This document shows positions 44,182 through 55,994 of a DNA stretch of 64,000 nt, piece after piece (the first letter of the stretch is position 1; each line of letters opens with the position of its first letter). The notes beneath the pieces are model-generated. The model was not told where the DNA came from, did no database searches, and was given only the letters and a program-made list of their open reading frames with translations. The DNA is taken from positions 21,970,501 through 22,034,500 of the forward strand of contig CM075344.1 in NCBI GenBank assembly GCA_037693485.1, written 5' to 3'. The translations under genes and the position numbers were made by a program. Source of the DNA: Kitagawia praeruptora. Taxonomy: Eukaryota; Streptophyta; Magnoliopsida; Apiales; Apiaceae.

Positions 44182-44347
44182 GTTGGTATCAGAGCAGGCT
44201 GTCCTTCGGAGTGTATTAGGTATGGGACTAGTACATTCTCTAGGATGCGATCCTTAGGACTAGACTTTAGGAAGATGTATCACGAACTTTTTAAAGTTTA
44301 GGACTGTTGTGAATTTGGGGACCAAATTCTTTTTAAGGAGGGTAGTA

Positions 44348-45611
44348 TGTAATATCCAGTAATTTTTATAAGAATAATAATAAAGAATATGAGAATAAAG
44401 AGGATTAAAATTAGATTAGAAATAGGATTTAAAATTGGATTAGAATAATGGGCTTAAACACATGGATCGGATTTGAATACAGATAACTAGTAGGTTTGGA
44501 ATTAGGGTTGCGAGACGTTATAAATACATTATTCTTCTTCCTCATCTTTTATAACAAAATTCGTAGGGCTTTATACACACAAATCAGCTATCTTGTAAAA
44601 TTCGTAGAAAATTCATCGTAAGTCGGAATTCATTGATTCTGGACTTTTCGGAAAGGTTTTTCGTGCTCTACAACTTTCGTTCTTTGAGTTTTTCAAGAAA
44701 ACATCGTTTAGATGGTCAAAAAGGCTAAATATAGATCTGATCAGAATTGTAATCATGGAGTCTTTCAAGATTTTAGAGGTTTTGCTTCCGAGGGGTTGCT
44801 ACATGTGTTCTTATGTGATTATGTGAATTCTTGATTTGCGTAATTGAGGTAAGTAACTATTCGTTGCTCCCTATATTAATTTGAAACATGTTTTATATTA
44901 TTTGATTACATGTTAGATATTTGTTTTGGTTATCGAAAATATGATATTGATATGTGATTGATTAGATAAGAACATTGTTTTGATTCCCCAGTTTTAGTTG
45001 CGTATCGAATCATAGAATCCGGTCACTGGATAGTGTGGCATATAGAACTAGTTTACGCACGTTCCGGAACACTTAAATACGTAAACTGGCCCCCATCGAA
45101 CATAGAACCGTGTCACTGGTTTAGTGTGACCGTAATTTAGAACTGTGGGAATTAAAATAAGAATTTGATGTTAAGATTTGTTTGTTCGATTCAGAATTTA
45201 GATTATGTGAGTTATTGATAATCTGGTGTACATCGATTTGATATCTGTTATGGAATGTATTGTGTGAATTTTTGTCGTAATTGTTATCGAGTATGTTGTG
45301 TGAAACAGTGTGATAGATGTTATGTGCTACATGTGAAAATCGTGTTTTTGAAAAATATAAAAATATTATTTTGAGCCGTTAGACGTTAGTTGCTTGCTGG
45401 GCTTCGTAGCTCATTCTTTAAATATATTCAGGTTCCGTATAAGATCGAGTGGATATCATTGGAGTTCAAAGATCTTAGGTTCGAAGTAGACCATTATCGT
45501 TAGCTGCGCTTTTGTAATAAATACCTTTGTAATTGACTTTTGGTTTAAATAATTTTAATTTGTTTTAGTTTTCGATTTAGAATTAATAATCCGAAAAGTC
45601 GGGCTGTTACA
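44348..45611 (+). repeat. 3' LTR of the interior-less element
   Basis: 1264 bp, TG..CA bounded; about 20 substitutions and a few short indels relative to the 5' copy. Confidence 0.88.
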
Positions 45612-48600
45612 TTCTTGATAGTGGGGCTTCATATCACATGACTGGAACTCTTGAAAATCTTTATGATGTTTGTGATATACCTCAAAATCATGTCAGTCTT
45701 CCTAATGGAGTTCGAATAATCACGGTCTCTCAAGGAAGTGTTAATTTGGCATCTGACTTAGTACTTCATAATGTTTTATATGTTCCCAACATGAGATGCA
45801 ATTTGATTTCTGTAGGCCAACTTATTCGTGATTCACGATGTATTGTGACTTTTACTGATCGTTTTTGTATTATTCAGGACCACAACTTGAGGACGGTGAT
45901 TGGTCTCGGTGAGCTTCGGAATGGGGTGTATGTTTTCAGACAAGTGGAACAACAAATCTCAGTTCATGCTACAACATCTGAATCTACTCTTCTTTTACAT
46001 CGTCGACTAGGTCATCCGTCCAGTCAGCATTTATCCTATGTTACTAGTGCTAGCAGAAATAGCAAAATAAAGAAAGAGTTAGACTCTTGTGAAGTATGTA
46101 TTCGTGCTAAACATACTCGTACTGTATTTCCTTTAAGTGAGAATAAAGCAAGTGATTTATTTGATTTAATACATTGTGATTTATGGGGACCATATACCAA
46201 GTCTGCTTCTACTGTTCTCATTATTTCTTAACTATTGTTGATGATCACTCTCGTGCTGTTTGGGTGTACTTAATAAAAGAGAAAAGTGAAGTACCTAGTT
46301 GTTTACGAAGTTTCTGTGCTATGGTGAAAACTCAGTATAACAAAGTGGTTAAAATTATTAGATCTGATAATGGTACAGAATTTACATCTACACATCTGTT
46401 ACAATTTTACCAGGCAAATGGTATTTCAGTTCAAACTTCATGCGTTGGTACTCCTCAACAAAACGGACGTGTAGAACGAAAACACAGAAATATTTTGGAA
46501 GTTGCTCGAGCTCTCTTGTTTCAAGCCTCGCTTCCTATCAAATTTTGGGGGGAATGTGTCTAGGCTGCTGTGCATCTAATTAATTGTACACCTACTAAGT
46601 TACTTGAAGGAAAATCTTCGTATGAGTTATTGTTCGGTTCTGCACCTAATTTGAGTTTGTTACGAGTTTTTGGATGTATGTGTTATGCTTATAATAACCC
46701 ATGACAAAAGGACAAATTTTCTCCTCGAAGTAGAAAGTGCGTGTTTCTGGGTTATCCATTTGGTAAAAAAGGTTGGCATTTATATGATTTAGAGAAAAAT
46801 GAGTTTTTCATCTCTCGTGATGTCCGGTTTTTGGAGGATATTTTTCCTTATGCTACTCAACTACCTAATGAAGCATCAGTGGAAAATAAGACAAAATATG
46901 CAGACCTTCATTTTGGAGTACATGATCGGTTTACTGATTCATCTTCCTCTTCGCTGTCACCTACTCAGACCATGTCACAAGACAGGGGAAGATTTCAAAA
47001 ATTGCCCACTCCTGGTACAACACTTGTTTATACTAGACGTCCTCGTCAAATAGCAACTCCACCAAAAAACACTACAACACCTGTTGTAAGGTTGTTTGCG
47101 GACGAAACACCTCCAGATTCCTCTTCTCCTTCGGTTGATGATTCATCTTCACCTCCAGATTCGTCTTTAGAATCTAGTGCAGAGGTACCAGTTCAACGCC
47201 AAAGACATCCTCCAGCTTGGCATTCTGATTATATTTGTCATTCAGCTCACACTATACACCCCATTCCCGCTTCTTCCGAGTCACTACCCTCCTCAGGTAC
47301 CCAGTTCCTCATAGCTCACTATGTAACTTATGATAACTTTAATGCTTGCCATAAAAATTTTGTTGCTGCTGTAAGTACTAATGTTGAGCCCAGGTCATAC
47401 AAAGAGGCTGTCAAACATGATAGGTGGCGCAAAGCAATGAAGGAGGAAATTGATGCTCTCGAGAGAAATAAAACTTGGGAGATTACTGATCTTCCCGCGG
47501 GAAAGAAGGCAATTGGTTGTCAATGGGTGTATAAGACAAAATACAAATATGATGGGACTATTGAACGTGATAAAGCTCGATTAGTTGTTCTTGGCAATCA
47601 TCAGAAACCTGGCGAAGACTTTAGTGAAACTTTTGCACCCGTAGCAAAGATGGTTAGCGTTCGAACATTTCTTGCCGTTGCTATTGCTAAAAACTGGGAG
47701 ATTCATCAATTAGATGTCAATAATGCCTTTTTACATGGTGATTTGAATGATGAGGTCTACATGCGCCTACCTCCTGGTTTTTCTCATTCTTCACCTGGCA
47801 AAGTTTGCCTTTTGTGTAAATCACTATACGGCTTACGGCAATCCCCACGCAATTGGTTTGCAAAACTTACTGCTTCCCTTCGTAGATACGGATTTCAACA
47901 ATCTCATGCAGACCATACATTGTTCACTTTCAGAAAAGGGGAAGATATATTGTCAGTGTTGGTCTATGTGGATGATATATTAGTTGCAGGTAATAATCCG
48001 ATTCTATGCATCTTATTTAAGCGCTACCTACACAATTGCTTTCAGTTGAAAGATCTAGGTCCGCTAAAGTACTTTCTTGGAATTGAATGTGCTCGATCAT
48101 CAGATGGTATGTTTTTAAGCCAACGAAAATATGCGTTGGAAATCCTTGACGAAGCTGGTCTTCTTGCTTGCAAGCCTGTAGAAACTCCGCTGCCCCAAAA
48201 CCATCAGCTAGCTCAGTCGAGTAGTGCATTTTATACTGATCCTGCTCAGTATAGACGGTTGGTTGGCCGTTTAATTTATCTTACCATAACTCGACCTGAT
48301 CTTTCTTATGCAGTTCATATATTGTCTCAATTCATGCAGTCTCCACGACAAGATCATTTTGATGCAGCTATTCGAGTTTTGAGATATATTAAGGGACATC
48401 CGGGTCAAGGTCTGTTTTTACGAGCTAATAATGATCTGCAATTGTATGCCTATTGCGATTCTGATTGGGCTAGTTGTCCAATTTCTCGACGTTCAGTAAG
48501 TGGTTATTATATTTTATTGGGAAATTCGCCTATTTCCTGGAAGACTAAGAAGCAATCGACAGTGTCTCGTTCTTCTGCAGAGGTTGAATATCGCGTTATG

Positions 48601-48928
48601 GCCTATGCGTGCGCAGAAGTCAAGTGGCTAAAAGTGCTTCTGGCTTCTCTTGGTGTTCGCCATCACAAACCTGTTCATTTATTTTGTGATAGTCAGGCTG
48701 CTATTCACATAGCTACTAATCCAGTTTTTCAAGAGCGCTCAAAACATATTGACATTGATTGTCATTTTGTACGGGAGTTACTCCTACATCATGTTATTAC
48801 TATGGTGCACGTTGGTACTAAATTTCAGTTAGCAGACCTGTTCACAAAGGCTCTTGGTGTTCCAGCATTTTCATTCCTATTGTCCAAGTTGGGCATTCAA
48901 GATTTTCACGCTCCCACTTGAGGGGGAG

Positions 48929-49367
48929 TATTATAGACACATATATTGTTCCCTAATATAGTTTGTACTCCCTCCGTCTCTAAATATGTTTCCTGTTTCC
49001 TTCGGACACGTTTGCCAATGCACACTTTTGATCATTAATATCTTGAATTTCGTATTAGTATTAAATATAAAAACTTCACTGTATTAAAGTACTCATAAAT
49101 ACGAATTCAACAAGATCACTCATGACTATATTTGGTCTTGTAGATTAGATGTAAATTAGTAATTTGTCTCATGTTATGAACAATCCCGTCATATGAAACG
49201 AGCAACATATAACGAGACGGAGGGAGTACTATTGAGGTGTTGCCTAATTTAAGGTTAGAGGTATATGGTAATTATGTAGCCTCCAAGTCTTAGAGCAAGT
49301 ATATATTGTAAACATTATTATAGAATATGGAAGATCAATGAAATCAATTTCTCTGTAAATTATATCA
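48929..49367 (+). repeat. 3' LTR of the copia element, split by a Stowaway
   Basis: Matches the 5' LTR on both sides of the 48968-49226 insertion. Confidence 0.85.
48968..49226. mobile_element. Stowaway MITE inside the copia 3' LTR
   Basis: CTCCCTCCGTCTC ... GAGACGGAGGGAG with TA duplications (48966-48967, 49227-49228). The 5' LTR shows the empty site 'gtttgtactattgagg'. Confidence 0.9.
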
Positions 49368-49679
49368 CCCTCCGTCCCAATGAATAATATACATTAGGTT
49401 TGGACACGGAGACCAAAAAAATGTATAAAAAATGAGTAAAGTTAGATGAAAAATGGATAAAGTGGTGGTGCCTATCAATTTTTAATAATAGATTTGAGAT
49501 AGTGGAGGAAAGTAGTGGGTGTAATAGTAATTTTTATTATTAAAGTATGAGATAGTGGAGGAAAGTTATTGGGTTTAATAGTGTTATTTATTATTAAAAC
49601 TTTACTATTTTTGAAATGTATAGAAATGATGGGACACCCCAAAAGAATAAGTGTATAGAAATGAATGGGACGGAGTGAG
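49368..49679. mobile_element. Stowaway MITE, main part; first bases left of the copia element
   Basis: CCCTCCGTCCC at 49368 and GGGACGGAGTGAGG at the right end. The missing outer 'actccct' is at 41475-41481, before the copia 5' LTR. Confidence 0.7.
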
Positions 49680-49940
49680 GATTAACGTTAAGGCTTCGCA
49701 ATAATATAGTATAAATACTAAACTTTTGATTAATTAGTGATTTACTTCTGCTTGATGTTACTCCTCTGATGTCACTTGGAATTTGGACAAAAGCCGGGTG
49801 AAGTAATGAGTGTTATTATTCCGTGGAACACAAAAATTCCCACCAGCTAGCAGAGATATGGAATTCTCTACCTCCTGCGACTATAAGTTTGCATGGCCAG
49901 ATCAGTTTTTGACAGAGTGAGAGATCAAGTTCAACACTTC
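49680..49940. other. No recognisable feature
   Basis: 'gagagatcaagttcaacac' occurs here and again just right of the following hAT element. No gene. Confidence 0.3.
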
Positions 49941-50652
49941 CAGGCCTGTCAACGGGTCGGATTCGGATCGGATTACCCTAAATTCATATCCGAATCCATT
50001 AAGATTTTTCGGGTTCGGATCAGGAACGGATATTTTTTAGTCCGATCCATACCCGATCCGTTCGGGTTTCGGATTTTCGGATCGGAGATCCGACCCGTTG
50101 AGCTAAAAAAAATGAAAAATATGCAAACTTATAAAATTGACATATTCATATTTAAAATTCCATAAATTCATTTGATTTGGTAATTTAACGGTCAATTAGT
50201 ATTTTGATTAGTACATTGACTTGTATTCAAATTTTTAGATGTTAATCGAAAAGTCTATATATTTTTTTATAAATTTTATATTATATATGATAAATAAAAT
50301 ATATATATAATATATACTAAATGATAAATATAGTATATTATATATTATATAATACATATAAATAATAAATATAACATATATTATATATATAATATAGTAT
50401 AGATATGTAGATATATTTTTTATATTATATATTACATATAAAAAATATATTATATATAATATATAAAAAATATTTACTATATAAATATATTCGGATCGGA
50501 TCGTTAACGGATCGGATCATGCTAAATCCATACCCTCTCCTTATCGGATCGGATCATTATCGGATCGAATATTTTTTTGAAGGATCCATACCCACTAATT
50601 TTGGATTGGATCGAATCGGATCGGATCGGATTCTTATCCATTGACAGGCCTA
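49941..50652. mobile_element. hAT-type non-autonomous element (712 bp)
   Basis: Termini CAGGCCTGTCAACGG and, inverted, TAGGCCTGTCAATGG. A perfect 8-bp duplication 'aacacttc' lies at 49933-49940 and 50653-50660. Subterminal 'ggatcggatc' repeats line both ends. AT-rich core without genes. Confidence 0.85.
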
Positions 50653-50695
50653 AACACTTCGACAGTGAGAGATCAAGTTCAACACATAATTAATA

Positions 50696-50946
50696 CTCCC
50701 TCTGTCCCCCTTGGTTCTTTACCTTGGGGGACGTAATTCTGTCACGGATTTTAAGGTGCAATTTGCGGATAGTTTCGTAATTTATTTTTTAAATTTTCTT
50801 TTTTTGTATAAAAATAGAATTGTTCTATTTTTATACAAAAAAAGAAAATTTAAAAAATAAGTTATGGAACTATACTTTTTAGGAGCCTTAAAATGCGTGT
50901 CGAGCAGTGAAAAAGAAATGTAAAGAAATGGGAGGGACAGAGGGAG
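50696..50946. mobile_element. Stowaway MITE
   Basis: CTCCCTCTGTCCC ... GGGACAGAGGGAG with TA duplications (50694-50695, 50947-50948). The internal 'tttttgtataaaaatag' is shared with the 23459 copy. Confidence 0.85.
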
Positions 50947-51173
50947 TAACTTACTGGGTGAGATAGCACTTTTTGTCCTCCCTCCTTGTGTGAGGCACAT
51001 AATTAATGCATAATTAATTATGCATTATTCTTTAATTGATATTTTTTAATAAAAAATATGAAATTTCGTGTATATATTTATGCGTTTACAAATTTAAAAT
51101 CTAAATGTGTCTCCCGTATCATTTCAAATATTATTGGGAACATTTTTTAATTTTCTAATTTTACTTATTATTA

Positions 51174-51205
51174 CTAGTTTATAACCCGTGCAAATGCACG
51201 GTTTC
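51174..51205 (-). mobile_element. Helitron 3' end on the minus strand
   Basis: The minus strand reads a hairpin CCGTGCATTTGCACGG, a short spacer and CTAG followed by T, as at the end of the 35.4-37.2 kb Helitron. The 5' (TC) end, expected to the right, could not be located. Confidence 0.55.
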
Positions 51206-51297
51206 TTTTCTAATATCTATAATTATATTAATTTTATACATATATTATTAATTTACATATCAAATTGTTGTTAATATATATATATATATATATTTTG

Positions 51298-51658
51298 GGG
51301 TATGATTCATGTGAGAACATGTATATGTTGGAGAACAATGAGAATACCATATTTCAAGATATTTTAAAGGGCCCCGCCAGGGGCACCCAATACGAAAAAG
51401 TCTTATAATTCTATCCTATATCCATTCATAAAAAAAAAAAAAAGTTTAAATTTTTTTTAAAAAATTTAAAAACGATGACGTGGCAGCCAAATTTTTTAAA
51501 TTTTTTTAAATTTTTTTAATAAATGGATAGAGGGTAGAATTATAAGATTTTTTTGTGAATGTGCCCCTAGCGAGGCCCTTTAAAATAGCTTAAAATGTCG
51601 TGAATATGTGTGTTGTCACTGTTCTCATACTAACAGTGTTCTCACTTGAGCGTGACCT
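51298..51658. mobile_element. MITE with ~45-bp inverted repeats (family 1)
   Basis: Left 'ttcatgtgagaacatg', right 'gttctcacttgagcgtgacc'. Inner arms 'agtcttataattctatcc' and 'gtagaattataagat' pair further. Confidence 0.6.
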
Positions 51659-51668
51659 ATATATATAT

Positions 51669-52056
51669 AGGTCATTCCTCCAGAACACCCTTATATAAAA
51701 AACAATAAAGAACATCCTTAAATCAATCTAAACCATTGATTCTATTATGATCTAATGGCTCCGTCAGGGCACCCAATAAAAAAAATTCTTATTTTTTTAC
51801 CCTATATTCATTCAGCAAAAAAAAAAAAGAAAAAAAAATGTTCATGATGACGTCAGTGACGTCATCATGAACAGTGATTTGTTTTTTTTTAAAATTTTTT
51901 ATTTTTGTTCAATGGATAAAGGGTAAAAAACTAGGAATTATTTGTATTGAGTGCTCCTGGCGAGACCATTGGATCGATTGGAATAAATGATTACATAGTA
52001 TTCGTTATTTTTTTTTTAAAAAAAAATTAAGAATGTTTTTTATGGAGCATTGGTCA
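51669..52056. mobile_element. MITE with imperfect inverted repeats (family 2)
   Basis: Left 'aggtcattcctccagaaca', right 'tatggagcattggtcat'. The centre has a palindrome around 'gacgtcagtgacgtc' (about 51847). Directly follows family 1. Confidence 0.5.
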
Positions 52057-52493
52057 TTGTATGAGGGTGATCTGTGGACAAATATATACTAAAATATATG
52101 TTCACTGTTTAGTTAAAGTTTATTGTTTCAAATTAACCAATAATCATGTGCCCGTTTGTTCATCATTTCTGTAATTCTGTACCAAAACATTAACAACTTC
52201 TTGTTTGGTTTTCAGAAGAATTCTCATAAATTCGAATTAGATACTACTGCTAATCATTTTTCTGCCCTACCTTTACATTTATAGAAATCTTCCACCTACT
52301 CTAACTTTCTAATTAAGTTTAATTATATGATCTTTATCTTTCTAAAAAAATTAGGCTTATATGATCTTTAATTAAATTAATATCATGAAATATATGCGTT
52401 AAAAAACGATATGCACTATACACAACAATCGATTATTGAATCTAGAGATCTTCAATTCGAAGATGAAATTTATATTCTTGTTAGACACTAATC
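52057..52493. other. No recognisable feature
   Basis: AT-rich spacer between MITEs. Confidence 0.3.
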
Positions 52494-52496
52494 TCA

Positions 52497-52882
52497 GAGC
52501 ATCTCCAATAGGAGAGATCACTTAGTTAAACTTTAAATTTAATTACCATAAATAAGAATTATAAAGAATGTGTAAAAAAATTTAATTTCCACTTCAATGG
52601 GAGTTTTGACTGTTATCTATAATTATAGATAATCTCTTGATGTTGGCTATATTTGTCGAACCTCTATAGATCTGTAGTGAATTGCCACATCACTTATTTC
52701 TATATTAAAATTATGTATTCCATTAATAATAACTTGAAATATTAATAACATATCATTTTTAAAATATAGCCAAATCACAATACCCTCGGAACACAATGTC
52801 TTACAGGTTCGACAAATTTTACATAATCAATATTTTATGTAATTTAGCCAGTTATATTTAGCTAACATCATTGGAGATGCTC
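52497..52882. mobile_element. PIF/Harbinger-like MITE, TCA target duplication
   Basis: GAGCATCTCCAATAG and, inverted, GAGCATCTCCAATGA. 'tca' on both sides (52494-52496, 52883-52885). Confidence 0.75.
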
Positions 52883-52885
52883 TCA

Positions 52886-53252
52886 TTATGCAGTTATAAA
52901 TATTGTAATTTATGGGCAAATTAAAGAATTATGATTCATGATACGAATTAAATATTTATGATTGATAAATTTTCAAATGTCACATGACTAATCGTCATTT
53001 GTCAAAACAAAGTTAAATAAAAAGGGATTCATGGGACTCGTAAAAATTCTAACTTTCACATTATTATAGAGGAAGGTGTTGAGATTTTCAAACATTTTAA
53101 GAAGATGTTAGTGGTTTTGATTGTAAATCGATGAATAATACTGCTTATTTTATGCCAAGTCTTATGGAATGGTATCATATTGCTCTAATTTTTTTAACCT
53201 TATTTTGAAAAAAGTTAAATATATTTAAGATATCCCTACATTTACCTTTTAA
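52886..53252. other. No recognisable feature
   Basis: AT-rich spacer without a supported feature. Confidence 0.3.
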
Positions 53253-53261
53253 GATATTTAA

Positions 53262-53452
53262 GAGAGTAGGGAGCCTGAGATATATCTCAGGTAAGTTCCC
53301 TGAGATACTTAATTTTTATATATAAAAATGGGATGGGTATTTTAGTAAATTCAATGCTTTTTAATTAGCCTTGCGGGCCAGCAAAATTTAAAGGATATTT
53401 TGTATGTATCTTAGGAAAAGTTCCTGAAATATATCTCAGGATCCTTTTTCTC
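53262..53452. mobile_element. Mutator-like MITE, copy B (191 bp)
   Basis: Same family as 10762-10940. Bounded by perfect 9-bp duplications 'gatatttaa' (53253-53261, 53453-53461). Confidence 0.8.
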
Positions 53453-53758
53453 GATATTTAATTCGTACAATCACATTCATTATTTAAAAACTACAGTATT
53501 TTTTATGTCAAAGTTTGTACCTAACACTAATTATAGATTTTATACCGCCGTTATCATTTATAATACTATAAATGTGCTGGACCAACTTCTTATCACCGAG
53601 TCACCGCTAAGATTTTTTATTTAAGCTTCATGTCAACAAGCATGCAGATGTGATACAAACATTTATTAATGCTACAGAGGCTAAACGCTAAATAGCCATA
53701 GCAATTTATTATACATATAGGTAATTAGTTGATCCATGCATCCGATACTTTCATCTGC

Positions 53759-54540
53759 TTAAAATCGATTCTCCAATTCCAAGACTGTTTTTCGGTTTAG
53801 CTGGAAAGCCTTGGCAAGAATATCAGCATTTATAGGAGGATTGGCTCCGAATACAGCATTCGCAATGGTGATAATCCCGGGATTTTGGCTGTTAAGTGCA
53901 GCAATTGCCACGGCATTGCCTTCTCCAATATTTTGTTGGAAGTGGATGAGGCCATGGGGGAACACAAACACATCACCTTCGTTAAGCTCTGTGGTGATCT
54001 GACGATGATCTGGATTCGAAGTGACAAATCCCACCCGCAACTTACCTCGAATGACGGTTAAAATTTCAGAAGCACGAGGATGTTTGTGGGGGGGATTAAT
54101 TCCCTTTGGTGCAATGTCGATACGAACAATAGAAATGCTAAGAGTGTTGAGTCCAGGAAGCTCAGTAACAAATACTGGAGTTACCTTTGATCCGACTTGA
54201 TTCGACGTATCCCCTGCTTGGTTCAATCCACTAAAAGTGAAGTCGGCTTCAGTCACATTATTAGGGTTCTTACAAACAAGTCCATTAACCAGCACTGCAG
54301 AAAGCAGAATTAGTTTCATCAAGTAGTCAATTAAGTACAGAAACTAATACGGAGTAATTTTTACGTGGACAAGATTTAAGTAAATGTTAAGCATGCATGT
54401 AGAGGTACAATACCTGGGCTATTCAGATCAGCAACACAGAAATCCTGAAGAGGATTAACATCGATGGCCAAAGCAACAAAGCAAGTCATGGTACTTAACA
54501 ATCCTAGGAAAAGGATTTTAAACCCCAACGAAGAAGCCAT
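53759..54540 (-). CDS. Germin-like protein GLP3, intact secreted cupin
   Basis: Exon 1 54414-54540 and exon 2 53759-54294 give 220 residues, the usual family length. A signal peptide (about residues 1-25, ending TCFVALA) leads into 'IDVNPLQDFCVAD'. Conserved cysteines near residues 34 and 50 would form the N-terminal disulfide. The cupin box 1 reads NPPHKHPRASE (His 112, His 114, Glu 119) and box 2 'FPHGLIHFQQN' with the fourth ligand His 160, so the manganese site is complete. Intact relatives are cell-wall hexamers, mostly with superoxide dismutase activity; which reaction this one performs cannot be told. TATA box at 54656. It is the only undamaged member of the cluster. Confidence 0.92.
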
Positions 54541-54655
54541 TTTCGAAATTTTGGTCGATATTATTATATGTATAAAAGAGCCCAATAAAGGATAAGAAAA
54601 CAAATGAATGATCTCTGAGATTTGTGTTATGGAAATATATAGATCTTGATCAGGG

Positions 54656-54663
54656 TTTATATA
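54656..54663 (-). promoter_or_regulatory. TATA box of GLP3
   Basis: Minus-strand TATATAAA about 115 bp before the start codon. Confidence 0.7.
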
Positions 54664-54872
54664 GAAAACTTTGAGGAGCAAATGCAAGACAAATGTTAGG
54701 CTGCTAAACAAACGAGATACGGAAGTAGTAGAGCAGCCTGGTACAGAAGAAGTGGCAAAACAAAAACGTGTAGCTTACTTAACAAGAAGAGAACGTGTTG
54801 CTTTGTAGAGGACGTTATTGTGTTGTCCTTTGACCCAATAATTCGATTGGAGTAAAACGACATCGAGTTTTA

Positions 54873-55092
54873 GGGCCCGTTTGGAAAATCTTATTTTTCA
54901 GAAATAAGTTACTTATTCTGGAAAAAAGTTAGGAAATATGTACTTTTTTCTTAAATAAGTAACTTATTTTTGCAGGATAACGAATATTAAACTCCCGATA
55001 CACATTTTTCTCTAAAAAAAATTATGTAAATACGAAATTTTTCCCAAAATAAGTAACTTATAAGTTGCATGGCAGATTTGCCAAACACCCCC
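54873..55092. mobile_element. PIF/Harbinger-like MITE (220 bp), TTA target duplication
   Basis: Ends GGGCCCGTTTGG and, inverted, GGGGGTGTTTGG. 'tta' flanks both sides. 'aagtaacttat' appears on both arms. Confidence 0.75.
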
Positions 55093-55800
55093 TTAATTAA
55101 GTTTCTAATTAAGTTTATATGATTTTTAATTAAGTTAATACTTGTTTAAATTAGTGCTATGCACGGATCTTTTTTAATATTATATGCTTTGTATTAATTT
55201 GATTATTTTTCTAAATTTGAATTTTGGAAGCTTAAATTTTTAAATGAGATGATTTGATAATAATAATATAAATATATTCATGATATTCTAGAAAAAGAGG
55301 GATTTTAGTTAGAAAATGTTGTAAACATGACATTTTAATTGAAAAAGGTAATCGGTTATTTATAAGTACATATTAAAATTATTAAAAATAGAATACCGTG
55401 ATTTAACTGGAAAAAAAGAGGCCTTAGTTAGAGAAAATTAAAAAGGAAACATGTTTTAGGTGAAAAAGGTAATTGATTAGTTTATAATAATTATAATTCA
55501 ATTATATTATTTTACTAAAAAAACAACTCATAATGTTTTAAGAAAAGGAAAAATTAATGTTACCCATGATATTTTTAGAAAAAGAGTGATTTTAGTTAGA
55601 AAATATAAAAAAAATTATACATTTTAGCTGGAAAACATAATCGATTAATTGTTATTATTATAATATTGTTATTTTATTTTATTGGATAGAACCGCCTGTG
55701 ATATAATTGAAAAAAGATAGATTTTAGTTAGAGTAAATAGAAAAGCTAATGTGAAAATTAAAAAGGAGGAACATGTTAAAAAAAATGCATTGAAAAAAGG
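55093..55800. repeat. AT-rich dispersed repeat into which the LINE inserted
   Basis: Phrases such as 'aaaaaggtaattgattag' and 'ttttagttagaaaa' recur here, at 61.59-62.0 kb and at 11 kb. The same repeat continues after the LINE. Confidence 0.55.
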
Positions 55801-55994
55801 TTGTGGAGGCTGAAGGACACAATGTTTTTTCTCTCTAGCTTTTCAACCGGCCACCGAAACTCATCACAAAACCTGCTTTGACCATCCCTCTCATCATCTC
55901 CACGTCTATCACGCTCTCCATATTCTTTTTCTCCTTGACCTCCTCTTCCAATCTATATTACCCTTTAAACCGATCTGTTGATTTTGGTTCTTCG

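Larger units (their letters stand above)
42919..45611 (+). mobile_element. LTR element with 1.26-kb LTRs and a 166-bp interior
   Basis: LTRs 42919-44181 and 44348-45611 both run TGTAATATCCAG..GGGCTGTTACA and differ at about 2% of positions. The 5-bp target duplication 'ttctt' (42914-42918, 45612-45616) is perfect. The interior has only a primer-binding site TGGTATCAGAGC (44184-44195) and a polypurine tract 'aaggagggtag'. There is no protein frame. It is inserted into the copia gag-pol, so it is younger than that element. It must be mobilised in trans. Confidence 0.9.
41809..48921 (+). pseudogene. Copia gag-pol polyprotein, broken
   Basis: Gag with zinc knuckle CTHCGRSGHEFERC, then a stop at 42670-42672. 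The frame continues to 'NECAWLL', is split by the 42919-45616 insertion, and resumes as 'LDSGASYHMTG', the aspartic protease. Integrase follows ('LLHRRLGHPS', 'HCDLWGPY', 'DNGTEF', 'ERKHRNILE'), with a frameshift near 46205 and stops at 46561-46563 and 46702-46704. Reverse transcriptase (46741 on) is open, with 'LDVNNAFLHGDL' and the catalytic 'YVDDILVAGN'. RNase H ('SRSSAEVEYR', 'LFCDSQAAIHIA') is open to 48921. Domain order PR-INT-RT-RH is that of copia. The polyprotein cannot be made whole, though the RT-RH part is a 726-codon open frame. Confidence 0.92.
41483..49367 (+). mobile_element. Ty1/copia retrotransposon, inactivated
   Basis: 5' LTR 41483-41660 and 3' LTR 48929-49367, the latter enlarged by a Stowaway. 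LTRs run from 'tattat(t/a)gacacatat' to 'aattatatca'. The primer-binding site TGGTATCAAAGCC starts at 41661, and polypurine 'gagggggag' lies just before 48929. The flanks 'actccct' (to 41481) and 'ccctccgtccc' (from 49368) are the two parts of a Stowaway MITE that the element entered. Another LTR element (42919-45611) splits it. Confidence 0.9.

Noticed and set aside
53811..54027. Frames antisense or shifted within GLP3
   Set aside because: Shadows of the intact GLP3 exon.
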